Of a stretch of DNA of 38,171 nt, positions 1 to 7,093 are shown one piece after another. The DNA is from Vicinamibacterales bacterium (GTDB lineage Bacteria; Acidobacteriota; Vicinamibacteria; Vicinamibacterales; JAMQPK01). Location: contig JAMQPK010000106.1 in assembly GCA_023717525.1 (NCBI GenBank), positions 1-38,171 on the forward strand. The letters run 5' to 3'. Each line of letters begins with the position of its first letter. Position 1 is the first letter of the stretch. The position numbers and the translations under genes were made by a program. The notes below the pieces were generated by a model, which was given only the letters and a program-made list of their open reading frames with translations, ran no database searches and was not told where the DNA came from.

Positions 1-1631
1 ACGTGAATCGTCATGGAATAGTCGAGCGCTCCGGGCACGCGAATCGTAAATCGCTCCGGATACGTCCGCGGATCGGCGGCATTGAAGACGGGATCGCCGA
101 TGCCACGCACGAACGCATACGTCCCCTGCATGTTGCCCCACTGTGGGTTGCTGAGCCACGTCTGCGTGTAGCGCGCGCCAAACTTCAGATCGTGTCGTCC
201 CTTCGCCTCGGGAATGAAGTAGGAGAAGGTGTCGTCGATCGAATGCGACCGCTGAATCGAATAATCCATGGTGCCGGCCGACTGGATGTCGAACTGCTCG
301 TAGTCGAGGATCGGCCCCGAGTCGACGATGCTGGCGCCTGCACCTGCGGGACAGGGCACGCAGCGCGCGTACTCTGGTTTCTGAGCGCGCCATGCGGGGT
401 TGGCGTGCACGGTGTCCTCGAGGACAAGGCCGTAACGAAGCGTGTTGACCTTCGTATCGGTCAGCACCGAAGTCAGCGTCCCGACAATCGTCTGATCACT
501 GTCGGTTTCATCGCCGTAGCTTGTAAGTGTTTCCTGTGCGCCGTCGAGACGATTGAATTGGGGCGCGGTTTCCTTCAGCCACCGGAACGCCCAGCTGTGC
601 TTGCTGTTGATCTGATGGTCGATGCGCCACAGGTAGTTCCACGCTGATTCTTCGCTGGCCGTGGAGAAACTGAGCTCCGGGCGATTGATGAAGTAGTTGC
701 TGAAATTGCGATTGACGAACAGCCGTTCGAGGCTGACGAAGAAGTGCAGCTTGTTCTGGATGATCGGACCGCCAATCGTGAAACCCCATTCCTGCTTGCC
801 GACGTCCGGTTTTTCGGCGCCAAGAACCTTCGTGAAGTAGTCCTTGTTCGTCATCGCCTTGCTTGTGTAGAAGTCGAAGGCAGAGCCGGTCAGCTGATTC
901 GTGCCCGATTTGGTGACGGCGTTGATGACGGCGCCGGACGCGCGGCCCCATTCGGCGTCGAACTGGTTGGTAAGGACCTGCACTTCCTGAATCGATTCGT
1001 TGGCAGCGCGAGTCTGACCGCCGACGTTCGAGCCCCGCTGCTCGTCGGTGTTGTTCGCGCCGTCGAACACGATGTTGTTCGCCGCGGTCGGCTGGCCGTT
1101 GGCCTGGAAGCTGTCGTTCAGGAACTCGGCGCTGGGTACGAAGACCGTGCCGGGTACGTTGCCGACAAACGCCATGTAGTTCCGGTTGGCGGCCGGCAGG
1201 TCGTTCAGTTCGTTGGCTGTGATGTGGCCGCCGACAGCCGCCGACGCGACGTCGACGAGCGGTGCCTCACCGGAAACCGTAATCGTTTCAGCTAGCCCGC
1301 CGACTTCAAGTGCGAGATCGAGCGTCGTTGTCTGTCCAACGGTCAGCACGATTCCGCGCCGGTCGAGCGTCTTGAACCCCTCGAGCTTCGCGGTGATGCG
1401 ATAAGGTCCAGGAATCATCTGCGAGGCGAAGTAACTGCCCTCTGTGCCAGTCACGGTCTCCCGCGTTCCACCGGTATCTTCGTTCGTGATGACGACGGTC
1501 ACGCCGGGCAGCACCGCCCCCTGCGCGTCCGCCACTTTGCCGCCAAGCTGCGATGTTCCCTGTTGGGCGAGCAGCCGTGTCGGCAGGCACACCAGTAGGC
1601 CCAAGATTACGCACAGCGCTAATCTACGCAT
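1..1631 (-). CDS. TonB-dependent receptor, Oar-like, 5' part (cut by window edge)
   Basis: Outer-membrane TonB-dependent receptor, read from ATG at 1631 with a strong Shine-Dalgarno (GAGGAGGG) just upstream. The frame stays open for 543 codons to the window edge, so the C-terminal barrel is missing. Residues 1-23 form a signal peptide ending LLAQ. Residues about 27-105 form a carboxypeptidase-regulatory-like beta-sandwich (GGKVADAQGAVLPGVTV, then GSYFASQMIPGPYRI). A plug-like segment follows (AANNIVFDGANN, GRASGAVINAVTKSGTN), then barrel strands with FGFTIGGPI-type motifs, here WGFTIGGPI. This architecture is typical of the very large Oar/SusC-like receptors of Acidobacteriota, which import oligosaccharides, peptides or other large substrates using TonB-ExbBD energy. 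The substrate cannot be read from the sequence. It is transcribed away from the cytochrome/quinoprotein pair, and a promoter is proposed at 1722-1749. Confidence 0.9.
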   Translation of the reverse strand, partial: MRRLALCVILGLLVCLPTRLLAQQGTSQLGGKVADAQGAVLPGVTVVITNEDTGGTRETVTGTEGSYFASQMIPGPYRITAKLEGFKTLDRRGIVLTVGQTTTLDLALEVGGLAETITVSGEAPLVDVASAAVGGHITANELNDLPAANRNYMAFVGNVPGTVFVPSAEFLNDSFQANGQPTAANNIVFDGANNTDEQRGSNVGGQTRAANESIQEVQVLTNQFDAEWGRASGAVINAVTKSGTNQLTGSAFDFYTSKAMTNKDYFTKVLGAEKPDVGKQEWGFTIGGPIIQNKLHFFVSLERLFVNRNFSNYFINRPELSFSTASEESAWNYLWRIDHQINSKHSWAFRWLKETAPQFNRLDGAQETLTSYGDETDSDQTIVGTLTSVLTDTKVNTLRYGLVLEDTVHANPAWRAQKPEYARCVPCPAGAGASIVDSGPILDYEQFDIQSAGTMDYSIQRSHSIDDTFSYFIPEAKGRHDLKFGARYTQTWLSNPQWGNMQGTYAFVRGIGDPVFNAADPRTYPERFTIRVPGALDYSMTIH

Positions 1632-1721
1632 CTGTCCCTCCTCAGTTCAGCCGATGGTTACGACCGACGACCCTGGGTGCGAGGATGAATGCGCGCGAGA
1701 AACTGTATGGATTTACTCGCT

Positions 1722-1749
1722 ATGATGCCTTGAGAATCTTGGATGTCAA
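1722..1749 (-). promoter_or_regulatory. Candidate promoter of the TonB receptor gene
   Basis: Read on the minus strand, a perfect TTGACA (1749-1744) is followed after 16 bases by CATCAT (1727-1722, four of six matches to TATAAT). The start codon lies about 90 bases downstream and has a strong Shine-Dalgarno, so this would be a leadered transcript. The promoter sits inside an inverted repeat (1727-1752). Confidence 0.4.
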
Positions 1750-1752
1750 GGC
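1727..1752. repeat. 7-bp inverted repeat over the receptor promoter
   Basis: GCCTTGA (1727-1733) and TCAAGGC (1746-1752) are perfect inverted arms separated by 12 bases. On the plus strand five T residues follow (1753-1757), so it resembles a weak intrinsic terminator. No plus-strand gene precedes it, however, and the arms cover the spacer and the -35 hexamer of the proposed receptor promoter. It could be an operator. The role is unknown. Confidence 0.4.
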
Positions 1753-1770
1753 TTTTTCAGGAATCCAAAC

Positions 1771-2202
1771 TTATGGTTTTGCTGTGATGAAAATCGTGCT
1801 CAGCAAGGCTTGATCGGCGGGTAGTTCCTTGTCGCCGGAGGGATAGCGGTTGGCCTTCATCACGAAAGCGACGAGGTCGCGGTAGGTTTCGTTCGGCAGG
1901 CTGTCGGGACTCTCCGGCGGCATCAGCGTCTTCATCCGCTCGAACAGTTCGCCGATCGGTTTGTCGCCCCAGAGGAACGCAAATTCATCGCCCTTCAACG
2001 GCGGTGCATTCCCGCCGATCAGAGCGTCGCCATGACACGCGGCGCACGACTTGGCGTACACCGCTTCACCGCGTTTCGCCTGCTCTTCTGTATAGACCCT
2101 GTCCCATACCGTGGTCTTGGGCGGTTCCTGTCCGCGCGCGGCGGCTGACCAACCGAGTGCGAGGACAAGGCCCAAAGCCCAGAGCCTGAAGCCCAAAGTC
2201 AT
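1771..2202 (-). CDS. Monohaem c-type cytochrome, exported
   Basis: A 143-residue periplasmic class I cytochrome c. A signal peptide (residues 1-25, ending AAARGQ) is followed by the haem site CAACH (residues 53-57). A likely axial methionine lies at 94 (TLMPPESP). The helix before the stop (YRDLVAFVMKANRYP) is typical of the family. The ATG overlaps the stop of the upstream quinoprotein (ATGA, 2199-2202), so the two are translationally coupled. The cytochrome is the natural electron acceptor for that enzyme. An oddity is that the first residues of the signal peptide (TLGFRLWALGL) are encoded by a tract of degenerate seven-base units (2167-2201). Confidence 0.9.
   Translation of the reverse strand: MTLGFRLWALGLVLALGWSAAARGQEPPKTTVWDRVYTEEQAKRGEAVYAKSCAACHGDALIGGNAPPLKGDEFAFLWGDKPIGELFERMKTLMPPESPDSLPNETYRDLVAFVMKANRYPSGDKELPADQALLSTIFITAKP
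2167..2201. repeat. Heptamer tract inside the cytochrome signal-peptide codons
   Basis: Five consecutive seven-base units can be read on the plus strand: aaggccc, aaagccc, agagcct, gaagccc, aaagtca. The same AAAGCCC/AAAGCCT family occurs in the gap at 9951-10010. Here it lies wholly inside a coding region, from the cytochrome start codon to about codon 12. Confidence 0.7.
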
Positions 2203-3947
2203 TTCTTATCAGGGAGGGCAAAAACAAATATAGAGTTCGTCGCCACTCCGAGCCTCGCCTCGGGTAACAGATCGCTGACGATGGCGCCTGCCCACGCTCC
2301 GCCACCAGAGCCGACAGGCATCGCGAGATATTGCTTGCCGTTCACGGCGTAGGTGATGGGGAACCCTTGAACCGACGTCGGCATCCGCGGGCTCGTATAG
2401 AGAATCTTCCCGGTTGCCACGTCGTACGCGTAGAAGAAGCGGTTCCAGTTGCCCTCGAACACCAGACCGCCGGCAGTCGTCAGCGCGCCGGTGTTCGGCG
2501 GCGTCCGCGTGCGATGGCGCCACATGATCTTCCCGGTGTTCGCGTTCATCGCAAGAAATTCACCAAGCCCGTCCGGGCTTTCGGGGTGCATCAGGTTGAT
2601 TCGCTTCACCGGGCCGCTGCCGCCACCGCCTTCGACGCGTTGAACGGGGCCGAACGTGCCGCGCTCGCATGTGAGGTTCAGCGGAATGTAAAACGCCTGC
2701 GTCTCGGGGTGATAGGCCATGGCGCGCAGGCTCTTCATGCCCGATGTGCTTGGGCAGAAGTGAAATTCCTTGCCGTTCACGGGAATGACGTCCTTCCGAT
2801 AGCTCGCCCGTCCCGTCTTCGGATCGACATCGACCAGCGTCTGGTACCCGAGATCGTGCGCGGCGACGAACCTGCCGCTCTTCCGATCGAGCTCCCACAA
2901 GATGCCGAGCTTGCCCATCGTGTAGACCGCCGAACGGCCGTTGATGTCGACGAGCACACGCTCGAATGTCTCATCCATGTCGTGCGTTTCGCCGGGGAGG
3001 TGCTGGAAGTACCACGCCATCTTGCCAGTGAGCGGATCGAGCGCGAGCGTGCTGTTGGTGTAGAGCGCGTCGCCGACCGTTCCTCTCTGGAATTGCGCCC
3101 ACGGCTTGGCCTGCGCCGTTCCCCAATACACGAGTCCCGTTCCGGGATCGTAGCTGCCGGTGATCCACGCGTCGCCGCCCGCGCGAAACATCAGCGGGAG
3201 ATCTTCCCAGGTCTCGCCGCCTTTTTCGCCAGGCCGCGCGACAGTCGAGGTGCGCCACAGCTCCTTGCCGGTTCGGGCATCGTAGCCCGTGATGAAGCAC
3301 GCGTCATTCTTGTACTGCTGGCACCCTGTGACGCCGTTGATGAGGACGCCTTTCACCGCGAGCGGTCCGGATGTGAACGTGTAGCCGAGCTTTGCGTCAA
3401 AAACTTGTTCATCCCACACGGTCCGGCCCGTTCGTGCGTCCAACGCGATAAGTCGGGCGTCCCCGGTCGCCACGTAAATGTTGCCGCCGTAGATGGCGAT
3501 ATTTCGCGTCGGCGTGTTGCGCACCTGGCCGTTGCCCGGCTTCGGCGTCGGCGCTCTGAAGTCCCACAGCGAATCGCCCGTAACGGCATCCACCGCCTGC
3601 ACGCCTCCTCCGGGGCTCGGAATGAACATGATGCCGTCGTGCACGAGCGGCGTCGGCTGACTCTGACCAGGCTGAAGTCCCCACGACCAGACAAGCTGCA
3701 GCTGGCCCACATTGTTTTTGTTGATCTGGTTCAGCGGGCTATAGCCGGTGCCGTCGTACGTCCGCCGCCAGTTGATCCAGTCGCCCTCATCCGGCTTTTC
3801 CAGCATGGCGTCGGTCACTGGTCTGAAGGTCCGGTTTGCAGGGATGCCCGCGCCGGCGCTTTGCCGCTGGGAGCCGCCGCCATCCTGGCCGGCGACGACA
3901 AGGCCCGCCAGCAGCATCAACGAAGCCGTCGTCATGAATCGGATCAT
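2199..3947 (-). CDS. PQQ-dependent quinoprotein dehydrogenase (eight-bladed propeller) with altered metal ligands
   Basis: A 582-residue exported quinoprotein of the PQQ alcohol-dehydrogenase type. It has an N-terminal signal peptide (residues 1-20) and repeated propeller W-motifs (for example LVWSWGLQPG, DARTGRTVWDE, DARTGKELWR, DPLTGKMAWYF). The expected catalytic Asp region reads THDMDE (D323 and D325). However, where family members carry the metal-binding Glu in a GGEYG-like motif, this protein has GCQQYKNDAC (C209, Q210, Q211, C217). Where they carry Asn in a GTGNPGP-like motif, it has GTAQAKP (Q279). The vicinal Cys-Cys pair is also absent. It probably oxidises an alcohol or aldehyde and passes electrons to the cytochrome encoded next, but the substrate and metal are unknown. 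Its ATG is only 8 bases after a TATAAT. Confidence 0.85.
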   Translation of the reverse strand: MIRFMTTASLMLLAGLVVAGQDGGGSQRQSAGAGIPANRTFRPVTDAMLEKPDEGDWINWRRTYDGTGYSPLNQINKNNVGQLQLVWSWGLQPGQSQPTPLVHDGIMFIPSPGGGVQAVDAVTGDSLWDFRAPTPKPGNGQVRNTPTRNIAIYGGNIYVATGDARLIALDARTGRTVWDEQVFDAKLGYTFTSGPLAVKGVLINGVTGCQQYKNDACFITGYDARTGKELWRTSTVARPGEKGGETWEDLPLMFRAGGDAWITGSYDPGTGLVYWGTAQAKPWAQFQRGTVGDALYTNSTLALDPLTGKMAWYFQHLPGETHDMDETFERVLVDINGRSAVYTMGKLGILWELDRKSGRFVAAHDLGYQTLVDVDPKTGRASYRKDVIPVNGKEFHFCPSTSGMKSLRAMAYHPETQAFYIPLNLTCERGTFGPVQRVEGGGGSGPVKRINLMHPESPDGLGEFLAMNANTGKIMWRHRTRTPPNTGALTTAGGLVFEGNWNRFFYAYDVATGKILYTSPRMPTSVQGFPITYAVNGKQYLAMPVGSGGGAWAGAIVSDLLPEARLGVATNSIFVFALPDKK

Positions 3948-3955
3948 GGACGATG

Positions 3956-3961
3956 ATTATA
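3956..3961 (-). promoter_or_regulatory. TATAAT box giving a nearly leaderless quinoprotein mRNA
   Basis: On the minus strand a perfect TATAAT ends 8 bases before the quinoprotein ATG at 3947. Transcription would start about base 3949, leaving a leader of about two bases. No good -35 and no Shine-Dalgarno are visible. The box lies at the start codon of the divergent gene. Confidence 0.5.
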
Positions 3962-4467
3962 TGCTTAGCGCGCACGTGCGCTGGGCCACCCTGCTGCTGA
4001 TCGTTCTTCACGCCGTGGACGCGAAAGCGCAGGGACACAGTGCGGGACAACCCTTCGTGATTGTGCGCGCCGGAGTGAATCTGGTCGGGAATACCTACCG
4101 GGTACAGGAAACGCGGGCCGTACCGGGTGTTGGCGCGTCGGTTGGCACGTTCTTGTCGCCCAGGTGGGCCGTGGAACTCGAGGGATGGGTTCGTTCGTCG
4201 AATCCTGATTGCTGCGCCGACGGGCGCGAAATGCTCGTCAGCCTCAGCTTCGTCCGGCTCTACGCGCGCGAAGGCCTTCAGCCGTATGCGCTCGGAGGCA
4301 TCACGATGCTTCATGCGCATTCGAACGAGATGCAGGTTCAGGTGGGCGTCGGCGTGCAGGCACCGGTTTACCGCCGCCTGGCCGTCGCCGTGGACCTTCG
4401 CGGCAACGGCGGCGGCTCGACGATGATTGTCAGGCCGGCGATTGCAGCGATCTACTATTTCCGTTGA
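3961..4467 (+). CDS. Small exported protein, probable outer-membrane beta-barrel
   Basis: 168 residues, not assigned to a named family. A signal peptide is evident (residues 1 to about 24, with hydrophobic core WATLLLIVLHAV and an AKAQ cleavage site). The rest alternates polar and hydrophobic residues and ends in YYFR, an aromatic C-terminal pattern typical of outer-membrane barrels. Stretches such as VGASVGTFLSPRWAVELEGWV and VRLYAREGLQPYALGGITMLHA look like the strands and turns of a porin- or OmpW/OprF-like barrel. I chose the ATG at 3961; an in-frame ATG at 3946 would add five residues and overlap the divergent quinoprotein start. It is divergent from the quinoprotein with almost no intergenic space. 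Function unknown. Confidence 0.7.
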   Translation: MLSAHVRWATLLLIVLHAVDAKAQGHSAGQPFVIVRAGVNLVGNTYRVQETRAVPGVGASVGTFLSPRWAVELEGWVRSSNPDCCADGREMLVSLSFVRLYAREGLQPYALGGITMLHAHSNEMQVQVGVGVQAPVYRRLAVAVDLRGNGGGSTMIVRPAIAAIYYFR

Positions 4468-4487
4468 TCATCGATGAGAGGACAAAC

Positions 4488-5009
4488 ATGAAAGCTGAAG
4501 TGTTGCTATTTCTTTCCATGCGAGTACTGCACGTCGTGCTCGCCGCGATCTGGTTTGGCGCCGTGTTCTTCAACACATTGTTCCTGGCACCTGTCGTGAT
4601 GCAGACTGGGCCTGCCGGGGGCCAGGTGATGACGGCGCTCGTACGCAAGGGCATGGTCGCCTTCATGGCGTCGGTTGGCGGCATGACGATCGTCACCGGC
4701 GTGTATCTTTTCTGGCGATTCACCGGCGGGTTCGATCCGGCCGTCAGTGCGAGCCGGGCGGGCATGGCGTACAGCATCGGGGCGCTCGCGGGCCTGATTG
4801 CGCTGATTCTCGGCGGCAGTGTGATGGGCCGGAGTGCCAAGCGGATCGTCGCGCTGGGTGAGCAGATGTCCTCGGCGCCAGAGGCTCAACAAAGTGGAAT
4901 GGTGAACGAAATGTCGGCGCTCAAGGGGCGAATGACTTCGACCGGTAAGATCGTGCTCGGACTTCTGTTCATCGCTCTCGCGACGATGGCGCTCGGGCAC
5001 TACGTATGA
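4488..5009 (+). CDS. Four-helix integral membrane protein (CopD/DUF2269-like)
   Basis: 173 residues, starting at an ATG preceded by GAGAGGA. Four hydrophobic segments are visible: about residues 8-32, 56-76, 90-115 and 150-172 ([19 protein letters not shown]). The first contains [21 protein letters not shown], which resembles the conserved His/Trp-Gly helix of CopD-like and DUF2269 membrane proteins, some of which are haem- or copper-related. The loop at about 117-145 is hydrophilic. The stop overlaps the RidA start (ATGA), so the two are coupled. Exact function unknown. Confidence 0.75.
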   Translation: MKAEVLLFLSMRVLHVVLAAIWFGAVFFNTLFLAPVVMQTGPAGGQVMTALVRKGMVAFMASVGGMTIVTGVYLFWRFTGGFDPAVSASRAGMAYSIGALAGLIALILGGSVMGRSAKRIVALGEQMSSAPEAQQSGMVNEMSALKGRMTSTGKIVLGLLFIALATMALGHYV

Positions 5010-5398
5010 CGAGGCAGAATATTTCCACTGGCTCCAAGTGGGAGCCGATCATCGGGTATTCCCGCGCTGTCAGGATCGGCGAACACATCTGGGTATCCGG
5101 TACCACAGCGACCGGCGCCAGCGGCGACATCGTCGGCGTGGGCGATCCCCACGAGCAAACGATGCAGACGTTGAGGAACATCGAGTCGGCGCTCGGAAAG
5201 GCGGGCGCGACGCTGAAGAACGTCGTGCGCACGCGCATCTACGTGGTCGACATCGCGCGCAATTGGGAGAAGGTGGGCGAAGCCCACGGAAAGTTTTTCG
5301 GTGACATCCGGCCCGCAACCGCGATGGTCGAAGTGCCGAGGTTGATCGATCCGCAGATGCTCGTGGAGATTGAGGCCGACGCCTACCTAGGTCCTTAG
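5006..5398 (+). CDS. RidA family enamine/imine deaminase (YjgF/UK114)
   Basis: 130 residues, the usual length of the family. RidA proteins hydrolyse reactive enamine/imine intermediates, such as 2-aminoacrylate, released by PLP enzymes in the cytosol. The catalytic arginine is present in [10 protein letters not shown] (R102, equivalent to R105 of E. coli RidA). The acidic residue of the VEIEADAY motif is E121. The N-terminal [19 protein letters not shown] segment is typical. Translation is coupled to the preceding membrane protein (ATGA). The last codons and the TAG stop are made from the heptamer tract that starts at 5390, so the C-terminal LGP may be repeat-derived. Confidence 0.92.
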   Translation: MTRQNISTGSKWEPIIGYSRAVRIGEHIWVSGTTATGASGDIVGVGDPHEQTMQTLRNIESALGKAGATLKNVVRTRIYVVDIARNWEKVGEAHGKFFGDIRPATAMVEVPRLIDPQMLVEIEADAYLGP

Positions 5399-5482
5399 TC
5401 CTTGGTCCTTCGTCCTTGGTCCGAGCCAGTGACCAAGGGCAGAGAACCCGGACCAAGGACCAAGGACGAAGGACCAAGGACC
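5390..5482. repeat. Heptamer tract forming a 26-bp inverted repeat
   Basis: The left part (5390-5422) is about five units of GGTCCTT and the right part (5450-5482) about four and a half units of GGACCAA. Bases 5397-5422 pair with 5457-5482 at 25 of 26 positions, giving a long hairpin with a loop of roughly 34 bases. The left end contains the RidA stop codon. The right end touches the CrcB ATG at 5483 and includes GAAGGA, the only Shine-Dalgarno-like sequence for CrcB. Confidence 0.8.
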
Positions 5483-5857
5483 ATGATCTGGCTTGCTGTT
5501 GCCGTTGGAGGAGCACTTGGCTCGCTTGCGCGTCACGGCGCAAACGTGCTCGTTGCGCTGATGTTTGAGCGCCCGGTTCCGTATGCCACCGCAGCCGTGA
5601 ATCTGGCGGGTTCGCTTGCGATTGGTGTACTTGCGGGGCAGATAGCGTCCGGGCGGCTGGTCATGGGCCAACTGGGACGCGCGTTCGTCCTCGTCGGCAT
5701 CCTCGGGGGCTTCACGACATTTTCCAGCTTCATGCTCGACACCCTGACGCTCGCCCACAGCGGCGATCGCGCGCTGGCGTTTTCCAACGTCGTTGGGCAG
5801 ACCGGTCTCGGCCTCCTGGCGGTGTACCTCGGCTATGAGCTCGGGGCACTTCGGTAA
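5483..5857 (+). CDS. crcB: CrcB/Fluc fluoride channel
   Basis: 124 residues, four membrane helices, dual-topology fluoride exporter of the inner membrane. Recognisable elements are the N-terminal GGALGSLARH (family consensus GGxxGAxxRY), the pore Asn motif AAVNLAGSLAIG, and the signature GGFTTFSSFMLDT. Length is normal. I chose the ATG at 5483 because the family begins here; upstream in-frame codons are all repeat sequence. No fluoride riboswitch consensus is visible upstream. Instead a 26-bp inverted repeat of heptamers ends at the start codon and would include the only Shine-Dalgarno-like bases in a stem. Confidence 0.93.
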   Translation: MIWLAVAVGGALGSLARHGANVLVALMFERPVPYATAAVNLAGSLAIGVLAGQIASGRLVMGQLGRAFVLVGILGGFTTFSSFMLDTLTLAHSGDRALAFSNVVGQTGLGLLAVYLGYELGALR

Positions 5858-5869
5858 CCACTCATCCTG

Positions 5870-6589
5870 ATGAAGGCGCAGATCCACCGCGATATTCGCA
5901 AGGTCTCGACACAGGCGCGCGCCAAGACCAATCGGCGCTTCTTCAAGACAGCTCCGGGCGAGTACGGCGAGGGCGATCGCTTTCTGGGTACGACCGTCCC
6001 AGCTATCCGCGCGCTCAGCGTGAAGTATCAGGACCTGTCTCTGGAGGATCTGGCAGCCCTGCTGAGGTCTCCATGGCACGAGGAACGGCTGCTGGCTCTG
6101 CTGGTGCTCGTCAGGCAGTACGCACGCGGCGATCAGTCGACACGGAACGCGATCTACAAGCTGTATCTCGCGAATACCCGCCACATTAACAACTGGGATC
6201 TCGTCGATGCTTCGGCCGATCGCATCGTCGGCGCGCATCTTTATGACGGAGACCGCGCGGTGCTGCGCAAGCTCGCGCTGTCGCGTTCGGTGTGGGAGCG
6301 GCGCATCGCCATGCTCGCGTCGTTCTGCTACATCAAGAAGGGCGAGTTCGAAGACGCGCTGACGATCGCGGAGCTCCTCCTGAGGGACGATCACGACCTC
6401 ATTCAGAAGGCGGTTGGCTGGATGCTGCGCGAAATCGGCAAGCGAGATCGTGCGGTGGAAGAGCGGTTTCTCCGAAGATATGCGGCGCGAATGCCGCGGA
6501 CGATGCTGCGTTATGCCATCGAGCGGTTTCCAGAGCCGCTCCGCCGGCGCTACCTGAACGCCAGGGGTGGAAGCCTCCCAAATGCTTGA
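5870..6589 (+). CDS. AlkD-like DNA alkylation repair protein
   Basis: 239 residues of HEAT-like helical repeats, the size of Bacillus cereus AlkD. AlkD-type glycosylases excise positively charged alkylated bases such as 3-methyladenine and 7-methylguanine without flipping them. Key residues fall at matching positions: W109 and D113 in NNWDLVDASAD (W109/D113 in AlkD), and W184 in QKAVGWMLREIG (W187 in AlkD). The arginine-rich C-terminus fits DNA binding. It starts 12 bases after crcB and is probably co-transcribed with it. Confidence 0.93.
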   Translation: MKAQIHRDIRKVSTQARAKTNRRFFKTAPGEYGEGDRFLGTTVPAIRALSVKYQDLSLEDLAALLRSPWHEERLLALLVLVRQYARGDQSTRNAIYKLYLANTRHINNWDLVDASADRIVGAHLYDGDRAVLRKLALSRSVWERRIAMLASFCYIKKGEFEDALTIAELLLRDDHDLIQKAVGWMLREIGKRDRAVEERFLRRYAARMPRTMLRYAIERFPEPLRRRYLNARGGSLPNA

Positions 6590-6741
6590 AACCAGAACGG
6601 ATCGGACGGCGGGCGAGGTGTCGCGTGTACGGCGGGATGGGCGCCCCGCTGCCTGCGCTCGACGAATTGTGCTTCGCAGTCCACACTCGCTATGCGACAC
6701 TATGGCCCGACGCCTCGAGCGTATTTGTTAAAGGAGATTTG

Positions 6742-7023
6742 ATGGCCAAGACAGCGAAGAAGAAGACAGCCAGGAAAGCCAACGCCGCGTTCATGAAGCC
6801 GATGACGCCGAGCGCCGCGCTCGCCGAGGTCATTGGCGACAAGCCGATGCCGCGCACGGAAGTCACCAAGAAACTCTGGGCCTACATCAAGAAGAATGGC
6901 CTGCAGGATGCGAAGAACAGGCGGAACATCAATGCCGACGCCAAGCTGAAGCCGGTGTTCAGCGGCAAAGGCACGGTCAGCATGTTCGAGATGACGAAGC
7001 TCGTCAGCAAGCACCTCAAATAG
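6742..7023 (+). CDS. SWIB/MDM2 domain protein
   Basis: 93 residues, starting at an ATG with AAGGAGA upstream. A lysine/alanine-rich basic tail (residues 2-14, AKTAKKKTARKAN) precedes a SWIB domain covering the rest. Typical segments are PMTPSAALAEVIG, MPRTEVTKKLWAYIKKNGLQD, NRRNINADAKLKPVF and VSMFEMTKLVSKHL. Stand-alone SWIB proteins are common in Chlamydiae, Acidobacteriota and other bacteria and are presumed chromatin- or DNA-associated, but their bacterial role is not settled. It has its own 150-base upstream gap and is followed by an intrinsic terminator, so it is probably a single-gene unit. Confidence 0.92.
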   Translation: MAKTAKKKTARKANAAFMKPMTPSAALAEVIGDKPMPRTEVTKKLWAYIKKNGLQDAKNRRNINADAKLKPVFSGKGTVSMFEMTKLVSKHLK

Positions 7024-7050
7024 CGACGCGGGCAGGCTCAAGACACTGAG

Positions 7051-7082
7051 GGCGACGGCGGAACTGCCGTCGCCTTTTTTTT
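7051..7082 (+). terminator. Intrinsic terminator after the SWIB gene
   Basis: A perfect nine-base GC-rich stem GGCGACGGC (7051-7059) and GCCGTCGCC (7066-7074) with a six-base loop is followed directly by eight T residues (7075-7082). It lies 28 bases after the SWIB stop codon. Confidence 0.93.
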
Positions 7083-7093
7083 CTGGCGCAACC

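Noticed and set aside
2331-3956. 541-codon open frame on the plus strand opposite the quinoprotein gene
   Set aside because: It is antisense to a well-supported gene; the product is Arg/Ala/His/Val-rich without motifs, as expected from the complement of high-GC codons.
5399-5482. Fluoride riboswitch upstream of crcB
   Set aside because: The interval is almost entirely GGTCCTT/GGACCAA repeats; no match to the conserved riboswitch core was seen.
5387-6700. 437-codon minus-strand open frame across crcB and the AlkD-like gene
   Set aside because: Its start and end lie in unrelated gaps and repeats, and the residues match no family; both opposite genes are certain.
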